Source of the DNA: Bacteroidales bacterium
GTDB lineage: Bacteria; Bacteroidota; Bacteroidia; Bacteroidales; UBA7332
Assembly: GCA_028687995.1 (NCBI GenBank)
Contig: JAQTZA010000005.1
Coordinates: 186,001-250,000, forward strand
Direction of reading: 5' to 3'
Length of the DNA: 64,000 nucleotides
Shown here: positions 43,994-50,870 of the stretch, one piece after another
Layout of the letters: every line of letters starts with the position of its first letter
Numbering within the stretch: position 1 is the first letter of the stretch
Notes under the pieces: model-generated
What the model was told of the DNA's origin: nothing
Database searches by the model: none
What the model saw: only the letters and a program-made list of their open reading frames with translations
Program-made: the position numbers and the translations under genes

Positions 43994-44028
43994 AAAGAGG
44001 ATATTTGCGCATGCAAAATATCCTCTTT
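43994..44028. terminator. Bidirectional terminator
   Basis: Perfect 13-bp arms AAAGAGGATATTT/AAATATCCTCTTT (43994-44006 and 44016-44028) with a 9-nt loop and A/T runs on both sides. It lies between the convergent nucleotidyltransferase and porin genes. Confidence 0.88.
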
Positions 44029-44052
44029 TATAGCATAAAATGTTATAGTTTT

Positions 44053-45333
44053 TTATTTCAAGAAGTCTGGCTTGAAAGATATCATTACCCAAGCCCAGTT
44101 GTTTGTTGCATTATAATCGCTACCTGCATTCAGTTTTTGAAGAGTCTTAGTCCCAAACATTTGAGAATAGCCCGCGCTCAAAGTTACATTATCAACTAAC
44201 TTATATCCTGCTATCAAGTCAATTTCTGTGCCTAATGCTTTGTCCATTGTTTTAGTTGCATCTGTTGGATCTACTACATCACTAGCTGCAAGGAAATAGT
44301 GAGGAGTCAGCCCTGCATTGAACTTGCCATTTTTGTATGACAGTGTCCCAAAAAGGTCATTCAAACCTACGCTATTGATGTGATTTCCCACATAGAAATA
44401 GTCCATTGAGCCATTAAATTTATGGTTTGTTCCATAAAAAGGATTAAAAGAGTGATTGGTGTAGTTGGCATCTTTCTTGTCCACTTCACTAGTGCCCGAA
44501 AACAACTCCCAACCTAATGCACCACCCCATTTTTCGCTTAGTTTAATATTTGCACCTAACGAAGCATAGTAAGCAGCCAGTTTGCGAAGTGTGGCATCTT
44601 CACCTGAAGTGTTATAGAATGCACTATTCAACGACCAATTTTTCTCGTCGTAAGTCAAGCGCGAACCCAATGTTTGGCTGTATGCAACTTTATAAACTGG
44701 AGTAGGATCTGTCGATTTATTTTGCAAACCATTGTTGAGGAACAACAAACTAATCCCTAAGTTTTGCACTTTCTTGTTAAACCACACAAACTGCATTGCT
44801 TTATAGTTGTTCGCTACTTCATAATTTGTAGTTTTCAACAAATCAGTGCCTTGGTTGAACGCCAAACCAACATGCAATTTGTACCCCTTTTCATATTTGA
44901 ACAGAGCCACATCGTGTGAGCGAGCCTGTTGTGTCCAATCCACATTGCCAAGAATACGAGCATCGTCGTAGTCCAACTCCTGACGACCAAGTTTCATCGA
45001 ACATTCATTCGAAAACATGTATTCAGCCCATCCTTGTTGCACCATCAATTGATTTGAAATAGTGCTCAACTGAGATTGGTCGCCCCAGATGCGCACATCT
45101 TGAATCGTCAAGCGGTACTTTACTTTTTCAGAATTGAATGTAAAGTTTAATCTTGTACGCTGCGTAGTTGCAAAAGCGGCATCATCTTTGTCTGTCACCA
45201 TCGCTTTATAGCCATGACGATACTCCGTTCGAGGGCGATACTCAGCCGATACTTTTAACTGAGCCAGCAAAGAACTTACTGACATAATGCTTATTAAGCA
45301 TAACACTACAATCTGTTTTTGATTTCTTTTCAT
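44053..45333 (-). CDS. Outer membrane porin, alginate-export-like
   Basis: 426-residue outer-membrane beta-barrel with a signal peptide (about residues 1-25, ending SSLLAQ). The mature part has alternating strands (LKVSAEYRPRTEYRHGYKA, RLNFTFNSEKVKYRLTIQDVRIWG, LGRQELDYDDARILG) of the kind seen in the alginate_exp family of general porins. It lies downstream of the nitrate and cofactor genes but has its own strong promoter. A role in nitrate/nitrite passage is an inference from position only. Confidence 0.78.
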   Translation of the reverse strand: MKRNQKQIVVLCLISIMSVSSLLAQLKVSAEYRPRTEYRHGYKAMVTDKDDAAFATTQRTRLNFTFNSEKVKYRLTIQDVRIWGDQSQLSTISNQLMVQQGWAEYMFSNECSMKLGRQELDYDDARILGNVDWTQQARSHDVALFKYEKGYKLHVGLAFNQGTDLLKTTNYEVANNYKAMQFVWFNKKVQNLGISLLFLNNGLQNKSTDPTPVYKVAYSQTLGSRLTYDEKNWSLNSAFYNTSGEDATLRKLAAYYASLGANIKLSEKWGGALGWELFSGTSEVDKKDANYTNHSFNPFYGTNHKFNGSMDYFYVGNHINSVGLNDLFGTLSYKNGKFNAGLTPHYFLAASDVVDPTDATKTMDKALGTEIDLIAGYKLVDNVTLSAGYSQMFGTKTLQKLNAGSDYNATNNWAWVMISFKPDFLK

Positions 45334-45376
45334 GATCAGGGTTTTAAAGTTAATATTAAATCAATCTTTGAGATAA

Positions 45377-45389
45377 AATTGAATCAATT
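45377..45389. promoter_or_regulatory. Palindrome near the porin transcription start
   Basis: AATTGAATCAATT is a perfect 13-bp palindrome located just downstream of the -7 box, about where transcription would start. Its TTGA-TCAA halves recall CRP/FNR-type half sites, but the spacing is not canonical. A second imperfect TCAA-TCT-TTGA lies at 45361-45371. A repressor or redox regulator could bind here. Confidence 0.35.
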
Positions 45390-45396
45390 CCATTTG

Positions 45397-45427
45397 CAAA
45401 AATAATCAAAAAACAATACAAGACAAA
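45397..45427 (-). promoter_or_regulatory. Promoter of the porin gene
   Basis: TTTG (45424-45427), a 19-nt spacer and TATTTTTG (45397-45404) on the minus strand give a full match to the Bacteroidota promoter consensus, about 64 nt before the ATG. A 20-bp all-A/T palindrome at 45437-45456 lies just upstream and may act as an UP-like or binding site. Confidence 0.75.
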
Positions 45428-45479
45428 AAGGTCTTCTTATTTTATTAATAAAATAATTATATCAGCTTAGTGACGTGTC

Positions 45480-46409
45480 TCAATGTATATCGAGATCGTT
45501 GATCATGTAGGAACTGTGTATCAAGCTTTCCAAAATCTCAGTCATATACTCTTTTACGCCATTTACACTTCCGGGCAGACTATAAATCAACGTTTTCCCA
45601 ATGACACCAGCCACAGATCGACTGATAAGGGCTTTGGGATTTTGAGCACCATATTTAAGACGAATGTAATCCATAAGTCCGTTCAACTCTTTATCCAGCA
45701 ATGGGCGAACAACTTCGGGTGTAATATCGCGCGGCCCGATTCCTGTACCGCCAGTTGTAAAAATCATATCTGCGCCATCAGCTACCCACTGTTTAATTAA
45801 TGCTCCGAGTTGATCTTTCTCATCAGGGATGATTTGTTTCGTCAACTTACATTCTCTGCGTTTCTCTTTCATATATGCAGTAGCCATATTCTGAATCGTC
45901 TCCCCACTCATATCGCGATAAACCCCCTTATGAGCTCGATCGCTGAGTGTGATTATCCGAATGTCAAACACTTTGGGCTCGTACACCAAGACATCATTCA
46001 CCTCGAGCTGACCACCTTCTACTACTCTGCAAAAGATCCCCTCCTTAGGCATAATGCAGTTGCCGGTGTCGGTGTATATGGCACAACCTGTACCGTGACA
46101 GTGTTTCCCAATCTGGCTCACCTCCAACCGAATTCTATCGAAGCTAAAAATATCGAGTGGAGCGATAGTTGTAGGGATATGGTCGATGGTAATATTTTCG
46201 GCAAAATCACCGTGATTGATGGCTTTACCCATCTCCTCTATAAATTTGTCAATACTATCCTGACCCAACAAGCTGACCTGTCTGTTTTTCATACCTGCAT
46301 GAGCATCGCCCACGACTCCATCTTTATTGAGTAAGAATTGCCCAACCGGTTTCTTTACTATCCCCTTTTTCTCTGAGATATTGAGGGAAATTACTTTTCT
46401 ATTTTCCAT
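45480..46409 (-). CDS. MOSC / MogA-MoaB fusion protein
   Basis: 309 residues. Residues 1 to about 150 form a MOSC domain with VVGDAHAGMKNRQVSLL and the conserved cysteine in HCHGTGCAIY. Residues about 155-309 form a MogA/MoaB-like domain, with FTTGGTGIGPRDITPEV and LIYSLPGSVNGVKEYM. MogA adenylylates molybdopterin before molybdenum insertion by MoeA; MOSC domains handle sulfurated or bound cofactor. Fusing them suggests cofactor insertion or delivery to NarG. It is the last gene of the cofactor operon, overlapping moaC by 1 nt. Confidence 0.87.
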   Translation of the reverse strand: MENRKVISLNISEKKGIVKKPVGQFLLNKDGVVGDAHAGMKNRQVSLLGQDSIDKFIEEMGKAINHGDFAENITIDHIPTTIAPLDIFSFDRIRLEVSQIGKHCHGTGCAIYTDTGNCIMPKEGIFCRVVEGGQLEVNDVLVYEPKVFDIRIITLSDRAHKGVYRDMSGETIQNMATAYMKEKRRECKLTKQIIPDEKDQLGALIKQWVADGADMIFTTGGTGIGPRDITPEVVRPLLDKELNGLMDYIRLKYGAQNPKALISRSVAGVIGKTLIYSLPGSVNGVKEYMTEILESLIHSSYMINDLDIH

Positions 46410-46861
46410 TATATGTCTGTTTTTGTTTTGCTTTTCAATGTAATTGCACCTATTTTCATTTCTTTATCCACAGCTTTGCACATATCATAAACAGTGAGTA
46501 AAGCAACCGAAATGCCTGTAAGCGCTTCCATCTCCACACCTGTTTGCCCAATACACGAAACTGTACACTCAACACTGACGCCAGTTGTCGTGATCTCGAG
46601 TTCCATACCAATTTTGGTAATGAGTAGTGGATGACAAAGCGGTATCAACTGACTGGTCGATTTCGCTCCTTGAATCCCAGCGATGCGAGCGACAGAAATT
46701 ACATCTCCTTTTTTTAAGGCATTCTCCTTGATTAGCTCAATTGTTTTAGGCGCTAACTCTATTTCACCAGAAGCAGTTGCCACACGTTTCTGTGGGTTCT
46801 TGGTCGAAACATCTACCATTGTAGCCTTGCCATTGTTGTCAATGTGTGTTAGATTATTCAT
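46409..46861 (-). CDS. moaC: Cyclic pyranopterin monophosphate synthase MoaC
   Basis: Works with MoaA to convert GTP into cyclic pyranopterin monophosphate. The N-terminus LTHIDNNGKATMVDVSTK, the core LIPLCHPLLITKIGMELE and the segment QTGVEMEALTGISVALLTVYDM are MoaC signatures. Length of 150 residues is normal. It lies 34 nt after moaA and overlaps the MOSC-MogA gene by 1 nt. Confidence 0.95.
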   Translation of the reverse strand: MNNLTHIDNNGKATMVDVSTKNPQKRVATASGEIELAPKTIELIKENALKKGDVISVARIAGIQGAKSTSQLIPLCHPLLITKIGMELEITTTGVSVECTVSCIGQTGVEMEALTGISVALLTVYDMCKAVDKEMKIGAITLKSKTKTDI

Positions 46862-46895
46862 CTTATTATTTTTTTGTAAATGGGCAATTTATACT

Positions 46896-47699
46896 CTATC
46901 CTCCGATATTTGAGAAGCGGTTTTTAGAGTTTATTTCACCACGCTCGGGTTTATTGTCAATTGTTTTCAAGAATGCACTCTCTATGCCCTCTTCTCGTAT
47001 GCTGTATGCTCTATCGTTAAACAAGCAAGGCTTGAAATATCCATTTGCTGTAAGTCGTATGCGATTGCAAATCTTACAATCTCCTCCTTCACCACCTTCC
47101 ACAGGCCAGAAATAGCCCTTTTTGAGATCCATTTGACGGATAAATCGAAGTTGCAATCCATTTGAGTTGCAGAAATTCTCAAGTTTTGCTCTATCGGCAG
47201 CAGAGAAATCTTCGGTTCTCACACAATTAATCTTAATTGGAGAAAATCCAATCTTTTGTGCCTTTTCAATTGCTCTTAATAAATGGGGTAATTGACCCCC
47301 AGAGGTCAACCGTTCAAATTTAGCAGCGTCCAGTGTATCGAGGCTAATGTTAATGCGTTTTAGTCCAGCATCGAAAAGAGGTTGAGCGTATTTGTGAAGC
47401 AACATCCCATTTGTTGTAAGCCCAACATCATTTATTCCTTCAACAGAGGTGATAGCTTTCACAATCTCAATAATATCCGGACGAAACAGTGGCTCGCCAC
47501 CAGTCAACCGGATTTTACGAATCCCATAAGGCACCAATGTCGTAACCACATTTCGAATCTCTTCTACTGTAAGAATTTCTTCTGCGGGCATAAACTTCAA
47601 ATCCTTATCGGGTGGCATACAGTAGAGACAGCGTAAATTACACTGATCAGTGACCGAAATGCGCAAGTAAGATATACTTCTATCAAAGTGGTCTAACAT
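46896..47699 (-). CDS. moaA: GTP 3',8-cyclase MoaA, compact form
   Basis: Radical SAM enzyme for the first step of molybdopterin synthesis. The radical SAM cluster has C20, C24 and C27 (CNLRCLYC); the GTP-side cluster has C208, C211 and C225 (CKICNRIRLT...KPC). The protein ends in NIGG, the expected catalytic Gly-Gly tail. At 267 residues it is about 60 shorter than usual; the missing part lies between RFIRQM and the second cluster. All motifs are in frame, so this looks like a natural short form. It overlaps moeA by 17 nt. Confidence 0.87.
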   Translation of the reverse strand: MLDHFDRSISYLRISVTDQCNLRCLYCMPPDKDLKFMPAEEILTVEEIRNVVTTLVPYGIRKIRLTGGEPLFRPDIIEIVKAITSVEGINDVGLTTNGMLLHKYAQPLFDAGLKRINISLDTLDAAKFERLTSGGQLPHLLRAIEKAQKIGFSPIKINCVRTEDFSAADRAKLENFCNSNGLQLRFIRQMDLKKGYFWPVEGGEGGDCKICNRIRLTANGYFKPCLFNDRAYSIREEGIESAFLKTIDNKPERGEINSKNRFSNIGG

Positions 47700-48861
47700 C
47701 TACAATTTCTCCTTTCTTTATTTCTGAAACACCTTCTCCCATAATTGCAAATCCAAATATATTTTTCAATCCTGCAATGTGGGCAGAACCGTGGAATTCT
47801 GTCTTTACAACTTCTCCCTCTTGATTGAGCGCCACAGGTAAGAAAAGCACTCTTGTACTATTTTTACGTTTAAAAGCATCACCCGAAACTGCTTTAATAT
47901 TTCGTTTGTTGTGTATTGTTCCCAACAGATTTGAAATCAGTGGTTTCACAAGTAATTCGCACTGCAAAAAGGAAGATACTGGATTGCCCGACAACCCAAA
48001 TATGTGCTTTCCTTTTTTTGTTGCGTAAAGTACTGGTTTGCCTGGCTGTATGCCTACTTTCTGAAAATGCATTTGAAAGCCTGACTCTTGAAGAATCTGA
48101 GGAATGAAATCAAAATCGCCGACCGATGCTCCTCCTGTAATAATAACTAAATCGTTTTGACGAATCAATTCATCAATTTTCGTGGTTATGAGACTTCTAC
48201 TGTCTGTTATAATTCCGTGATAATGTGCTTGTGCACCAGCCTCCTCTATTTGAGCAATGATTTGCGACGAATTACTATTACGAATAGTCACGCCAGTCGG
48301 AACAACGTCTGGTTCAACCAATTCAGAGCCAGTACAAAAGAAGGCTACTTGAGGTTGTTTCGTTACCGAAATATTGGTTTTTCCCACCGAAGCAAGTGTA
48401 GCCAATATTTGAGCAGTGATTCGTGTTCCAGCACTCAATACTTCACTTCCATACTTAATATCTTCACCTCTAAAACAGATATTGGTTTGTGTTTTTGTAT
48501 CATTAATCGAAATCGTATCTTTCGAAAGTTCAGTAGTCTGCTCCACCATCACCACACAATCAGCACCATCTGGCACTTTAGCCCCTGTCATTATTTTCGT
48601 ACATTGCCCCTTCAATATCGTTTTTTGAGGCATTGTCCCTGCTGGAATCGTTTCAATAACTTCAAGGGGAAGTTCCAAATCTTCCCGACGACACGCGTAT
48701 CCATCCATTGCCGACTTGTTAAAGGGAGGCATATCTACATCCGACAAGACTGACTCTGCCAATACCCGTCCAATAGATTGGTTCAGAGGAATTATTTCGG
48801 TTTCCGAAATTGCTATGCAATTAGCATTTACTAAATCAATAGCTGTTGTGAGTGAGATCAT
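47683..48861 (-). CDS. moeA: Molybdopterin molybdenumtransferase MoeA
   Basis: Inserts molybdenum into adenylylated molybdopterin. ATG 48861 (MISLTTAIDL...) gives 392 residues, the family norm. The upstream in-frame extension to 49014 lies within mobB and is rejected. Signatures are PPFNKSAMDGYA, KIMTGAKVPDGAD, FFCTGSELVEP, ITGGASVGDFDF and FGLSGNPVSSF. It begins 1 nt after the mobB stop and overlaps moaA by 17 nt. Confidence 0.94.
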   Translation of the reverse strand: MISLTTAIDLVNANCIAISETEIIPLNQSIGRVLAESVLSDVDMPPFNKSAMDGYACRREDLELPLEVIETIPAGTMPQKTILKGQCTKIMTGAKVPDGADCVVMVEQTTELSKDTISINDTKTQTNICFRGEDIKYGSEVLSAGTRITAQILATLASVGKTNISVTKQPQVAFFCTGSELVEPDVVPTGVTIRNSNSSQIIAQIEEAGAQAHYHGIITDSRSLITTKIDELIRQNDLVIITGGASVGDFDFIPQILQESGFQMHFQKVGIQPGKPVLYATKKGKHIFGLSGNPVSSFLQCELLVKPLISNLLGTIHNKRNIKAVSGDAFKRKNSTRVLFLPVALNQEGEVVKTEFHGSAHIAGLKNIFGFAIMGEGVSEIKKGEIVDVRPL

Positions 48862-48862
48862 T

Positions 48863-49387
48863 TTATATAAATTTCCAAATTTGATTTTTAAATGTAATGT
48901 TACCAAGATTGAGATTAAACGTAAATCCATCATACCGAACAACAAAATCACCAATCCTAAAAGGCTTGCCACTATCCTCGTTTCCCAAAATGTGAAGATG
49001 AACCCCTGGCTCATAGAAATCAGCTAAACCTCCAGATTCACAAACTATGGCAGCTTCAGCATCGATATGAGGCAGCAAGGTTTTCATCGCCTCTCCAACG
49101 GCATCTTTTGCGGCAATAATAAAGTAGGCACTTTTTGCTCCAGCACGAAGCATTCGCGAACTATCTTTAGGTTGAGCGTCATTCTGTTCACGATAAATCA
49201 CATATTGATCGGACGAAGCGAGCATTGGCATCTCATAGGTTAACGACTTTTGATGATGCGTAATTTTCACACCTACAACAGGCTGATTTACACCAAACTG
49301 CTCGATAATACGACAGACGAGTGTGGTCTTTCCCGTATTTTGTCCACTCCCAGAAACAATCAACAAATTTGGCTGATAGACTCTCAT
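48863..49387 (-). CDS. mobB: Molybdopterin-guanine dinucleotide biosynthesis protein MobB
   Basis: GTP-binding adaptor that helps MobA add GMP to the cofactor. The P-loop is SGSGQNTGKTTL at about residues 12-23, and GVKITHHQKS follows. It has 174 residues. It overlaps mobA by 4 nt and abuts moeA. NarG needs the bis-MGD form, so mobA and mobB fit the locus. Confidence 0.88.
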   Translation of the reverse strand: MRVYQPNLLIVSGSGQNTGKTTLVCRIIEQFGVNQPVVGVKITHHQKSLTYEMPMLASSDQYVIYREQNDAQPKDSSRMLRAGAKSAYFIIAAKDAVGEAMKTLLPHIDAEAAIVCESGGLADFYEPGVHLHILGNEDSGKPFRIGDFVVRYDGFTFNLNLGNITFKNQIWKFI

Positions 49388-49959
49388 ATAGCTGCATTTA
49401 CTATTTGTGAATAATCCTCCTTTGTGTTTATATTAATCAACTTATTGCACTGCTCGCTATCTTCAATTTCGAAAATCAACGTATTAGCCTGCTTTAATAG
49501 GCTTTGCAACGAATGCTTGTCGTTTTCAATCTGAGATTTCAATAGTGGTAGAATATTTTTCCGATAAACACCGCATACAGGTAGTGGCCAGCCATTTATC
49601 GAAGGTACAATTGCATCGTAATTGCGTCGATTTTTCACTAATAAATCAATAATCTGACTGTTCACAAACGGCATATCACATGCTAAAAAAAGATTCCATT
49701 CTGTATTTGAAGCTTTCAGGCAAGAAAACAGTCCACCAATAGGTCCAATAGGCGCAAACTCATCAGAAATGACACGTTTCTTAAGGTAATCGTAATTCGA
49801 GCTGTTACTACTGATGATAATCTCAGAACAATAGATAGAGAGCAATGCAATAGGATAATCGATAAGCATGCGGTTGTTGTGTACCAACAAACCTTTGTCG
49901 GTACCCATGCGGCTCGATTTACCTCCTGCCAAAACGATTCCTGTGATTGCGTCTTCCAT
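49384..49959 (-). CDS. mobA: Molybdenum cofactor guanylyltransferase MobA
   Basis: Transfers GMP to molybdopterin to form MGD. The N-terminal nucleotide motif is VLAGGKSSRMGTDKGLL; GPIGGLFSCL and LFLACDMPFV are family motifs with the metal-binding aspartate. It has 191 residues. It lies 2 nt after the TauE-like gene and overlaps mobB by 4 nt. Confidence 0.92.
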   Translation of the reverse strand: MEDAITGIVLAGGKSSRMGTDKGLLVHNNRMLIDYPIALLSIYCSEIIISSNSSNYDYLKKRVISDEFAPIGPIGGLFSCLKASNTEWNLFLACDMPFVNSQIIDLLVKNRRNYDAIVPSINGWPLPVCGVYRKNILPLLKSQIENDKHSLQSLLKQANTLIFEIEDSEQCNKLININTKEDYSQIVNAAI

Positions 49960-49961
49960 TG

Positions 49962-50693
49962 TTATTGCAAATAGAGTTTGATAGCTGCAAAAATCAAAAC
50001 TACACTCAAGAAATATTTCAATCCTCGTGACGATATTTTATTGGCTCCGATGTATGAACCTGTCAATCCGCCTAGAAATGCGACCACAACCCATAGCGCA
50101 ATTCGGCTGTCAATAGCCAATGTATGACTAGTAAATAGTCCGAAAAGTGCTGCCGAAGAGTTCAAGAAAATAAATGCAGATGATATACAAGCACTCTCTT
50201 TGACATCTGCCCAACGGGATAGAACCAGTATTGGACTCAAAATGATACCACCACCAATGCCAATCATCCCCGACACCAAACCAATTGCACCTCCAATTAG
50301 AAGAGAAAGGACGTAATTGGGTGTTTTTGATTGATAAGAGGTATTTTGACTTGGCAGCAACATTTTAACAGTCGCTAATGCAAGACAGAGTGCGAGAATT
50401 TTACGATAAATGTCAGGCGAAATGGAAATATTTGCACCTAAAAAAGAGAAAGGAACCGAGCTAATAACAAAAGGCAGTAACACCCTCCACCTGAAGTACC
50501 CACTTCGATAGAAAGTTACAAAAGCAATAAGCGAAACAAAAACATTAAGGACAAGTGCTGACGACTTCATCACGGCTGGTGCTACCATAAATAGAGCCAT
50601 CAGTGCGAGATAACCACTTGCACCACCATGTCCAACAGAAGCGTAAAGATACGCAACTATGAACAGACTAATTATAAAAATTATATCCATCAA
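49962..50693 (-). CDS. TauE/SafE family anion permease
   Basis: 243-residue inner-membrane protein with about 7-8 TM segments. The family motif GHGGASGYLALMAL near residue 17 and the second GMIGIGGGIILSP near the middle identify TauE/SafE (DUF81). Members export sulfite or sulfoacetate, or are of unknown substrate. It is first in the mobA-mobB-moeA-moaA-moaC transcription unit, so movement of sulfur oxyanion or molybdate is possible. A structured leader lies upstream. Confidence 0.85.
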   Translation of the reverse strand: MMDIIFIISLFIVAYLYASVGHGGASGYLALMALFMVAPAVMKSSALVLNVFVSLIAFVTFYRSGYFRWRVLLPFVISSVPFSFLGANISISPDIYRKILALCLALATVKMLLPSQNTSYQSKTPNYVLSLLIGGAIGLVSGMIGIGGGIILSPILVLSRWADVKESACISSAFIFLNSSAALFGLFTSHTLAIDSRIALWVVVAFLGGLTGSYIGANKISSRGLKYFLSVVLIFAAIKLYLQ

Positions 50694-50815
50694 TTTCTCC
50701 TTCCAAATTCTGATAAAAAAATCTATCGTCGTGGGGAAACAACGTTTCCATCGGTTCCCATAGGTTCGATCTCGTGGTCTTGCGGACGGTAGAGAGACGA
50801 ACTCGGAGTCTATTT
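50694..50815 (-). promoter_or_regulatory. Candidate structured RNA leader of the cofactor operon
   Basis: The gap before the TauE gene is more G/C-rich than its surroundings and, read on the minus strand, can fold. GUUCG-N-CUC pairs with GAG-N2-CGAAC around an inner GUC-CGCAA-GAC hairpin. A decamer-like GAACC(U/G)AUGG repeats twice. GGAAAC-GUU-GUUUCC forms a hairpin, and a run of seven U follows just before the ATG region. This would suit a riboswitch or attenuator controlling molybdenum cofactor genes. I could not match it with certainty to the known Moco motif. Confidence 0.45.
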
Positions 50816-50821
50816 TAATTT

Positions 50822-50851
50822 CATTAAACTCCTTATTATCGGAATTTAATG
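50822..50851 (-). terminator. Hairpin after the first-listed NarK gene
   Basis: 11-bp arms CATTAAACTCC/GGAATTTAATG (50822-50832 and 50841-50851, one G-U in the RNA) with an 8-nt loop, 20 nt past the minus-strand stop at 50871. The following minus-strand sequence is A/U-rich but lacks a clean U run. It probably separates the nar genes from the cofactor genes. Confidence 0.55.
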
Positions 50852-50870
50852 AGGTCTTAAGTTTATTTTT

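Noticed and set aside
45810-46334. 174-codon ORF on the plus strand
   Set aside because: Antisense to the MOSC-MogA fusion gene, which is clearly coding.
48157-48753. 198-codon ORF on the plus strand
   Set aside because: Antisense to moeA; rich in Arg, Ser, Cys and His in a way typical of shadow frames.
48862-49014. N-terminal extension of moeA
   Set aside because: The extra 51 residues overlap mobB and have no MoeA similarity; ATG 48861 gives the family length.
50694-50815. Direct naming of the leader as a Moco riboswitch
   Set aside because: Position and structure are suggestive, but I could not align the conserved Moco motif with confidence, so it is kept only as a candidate structured leader.
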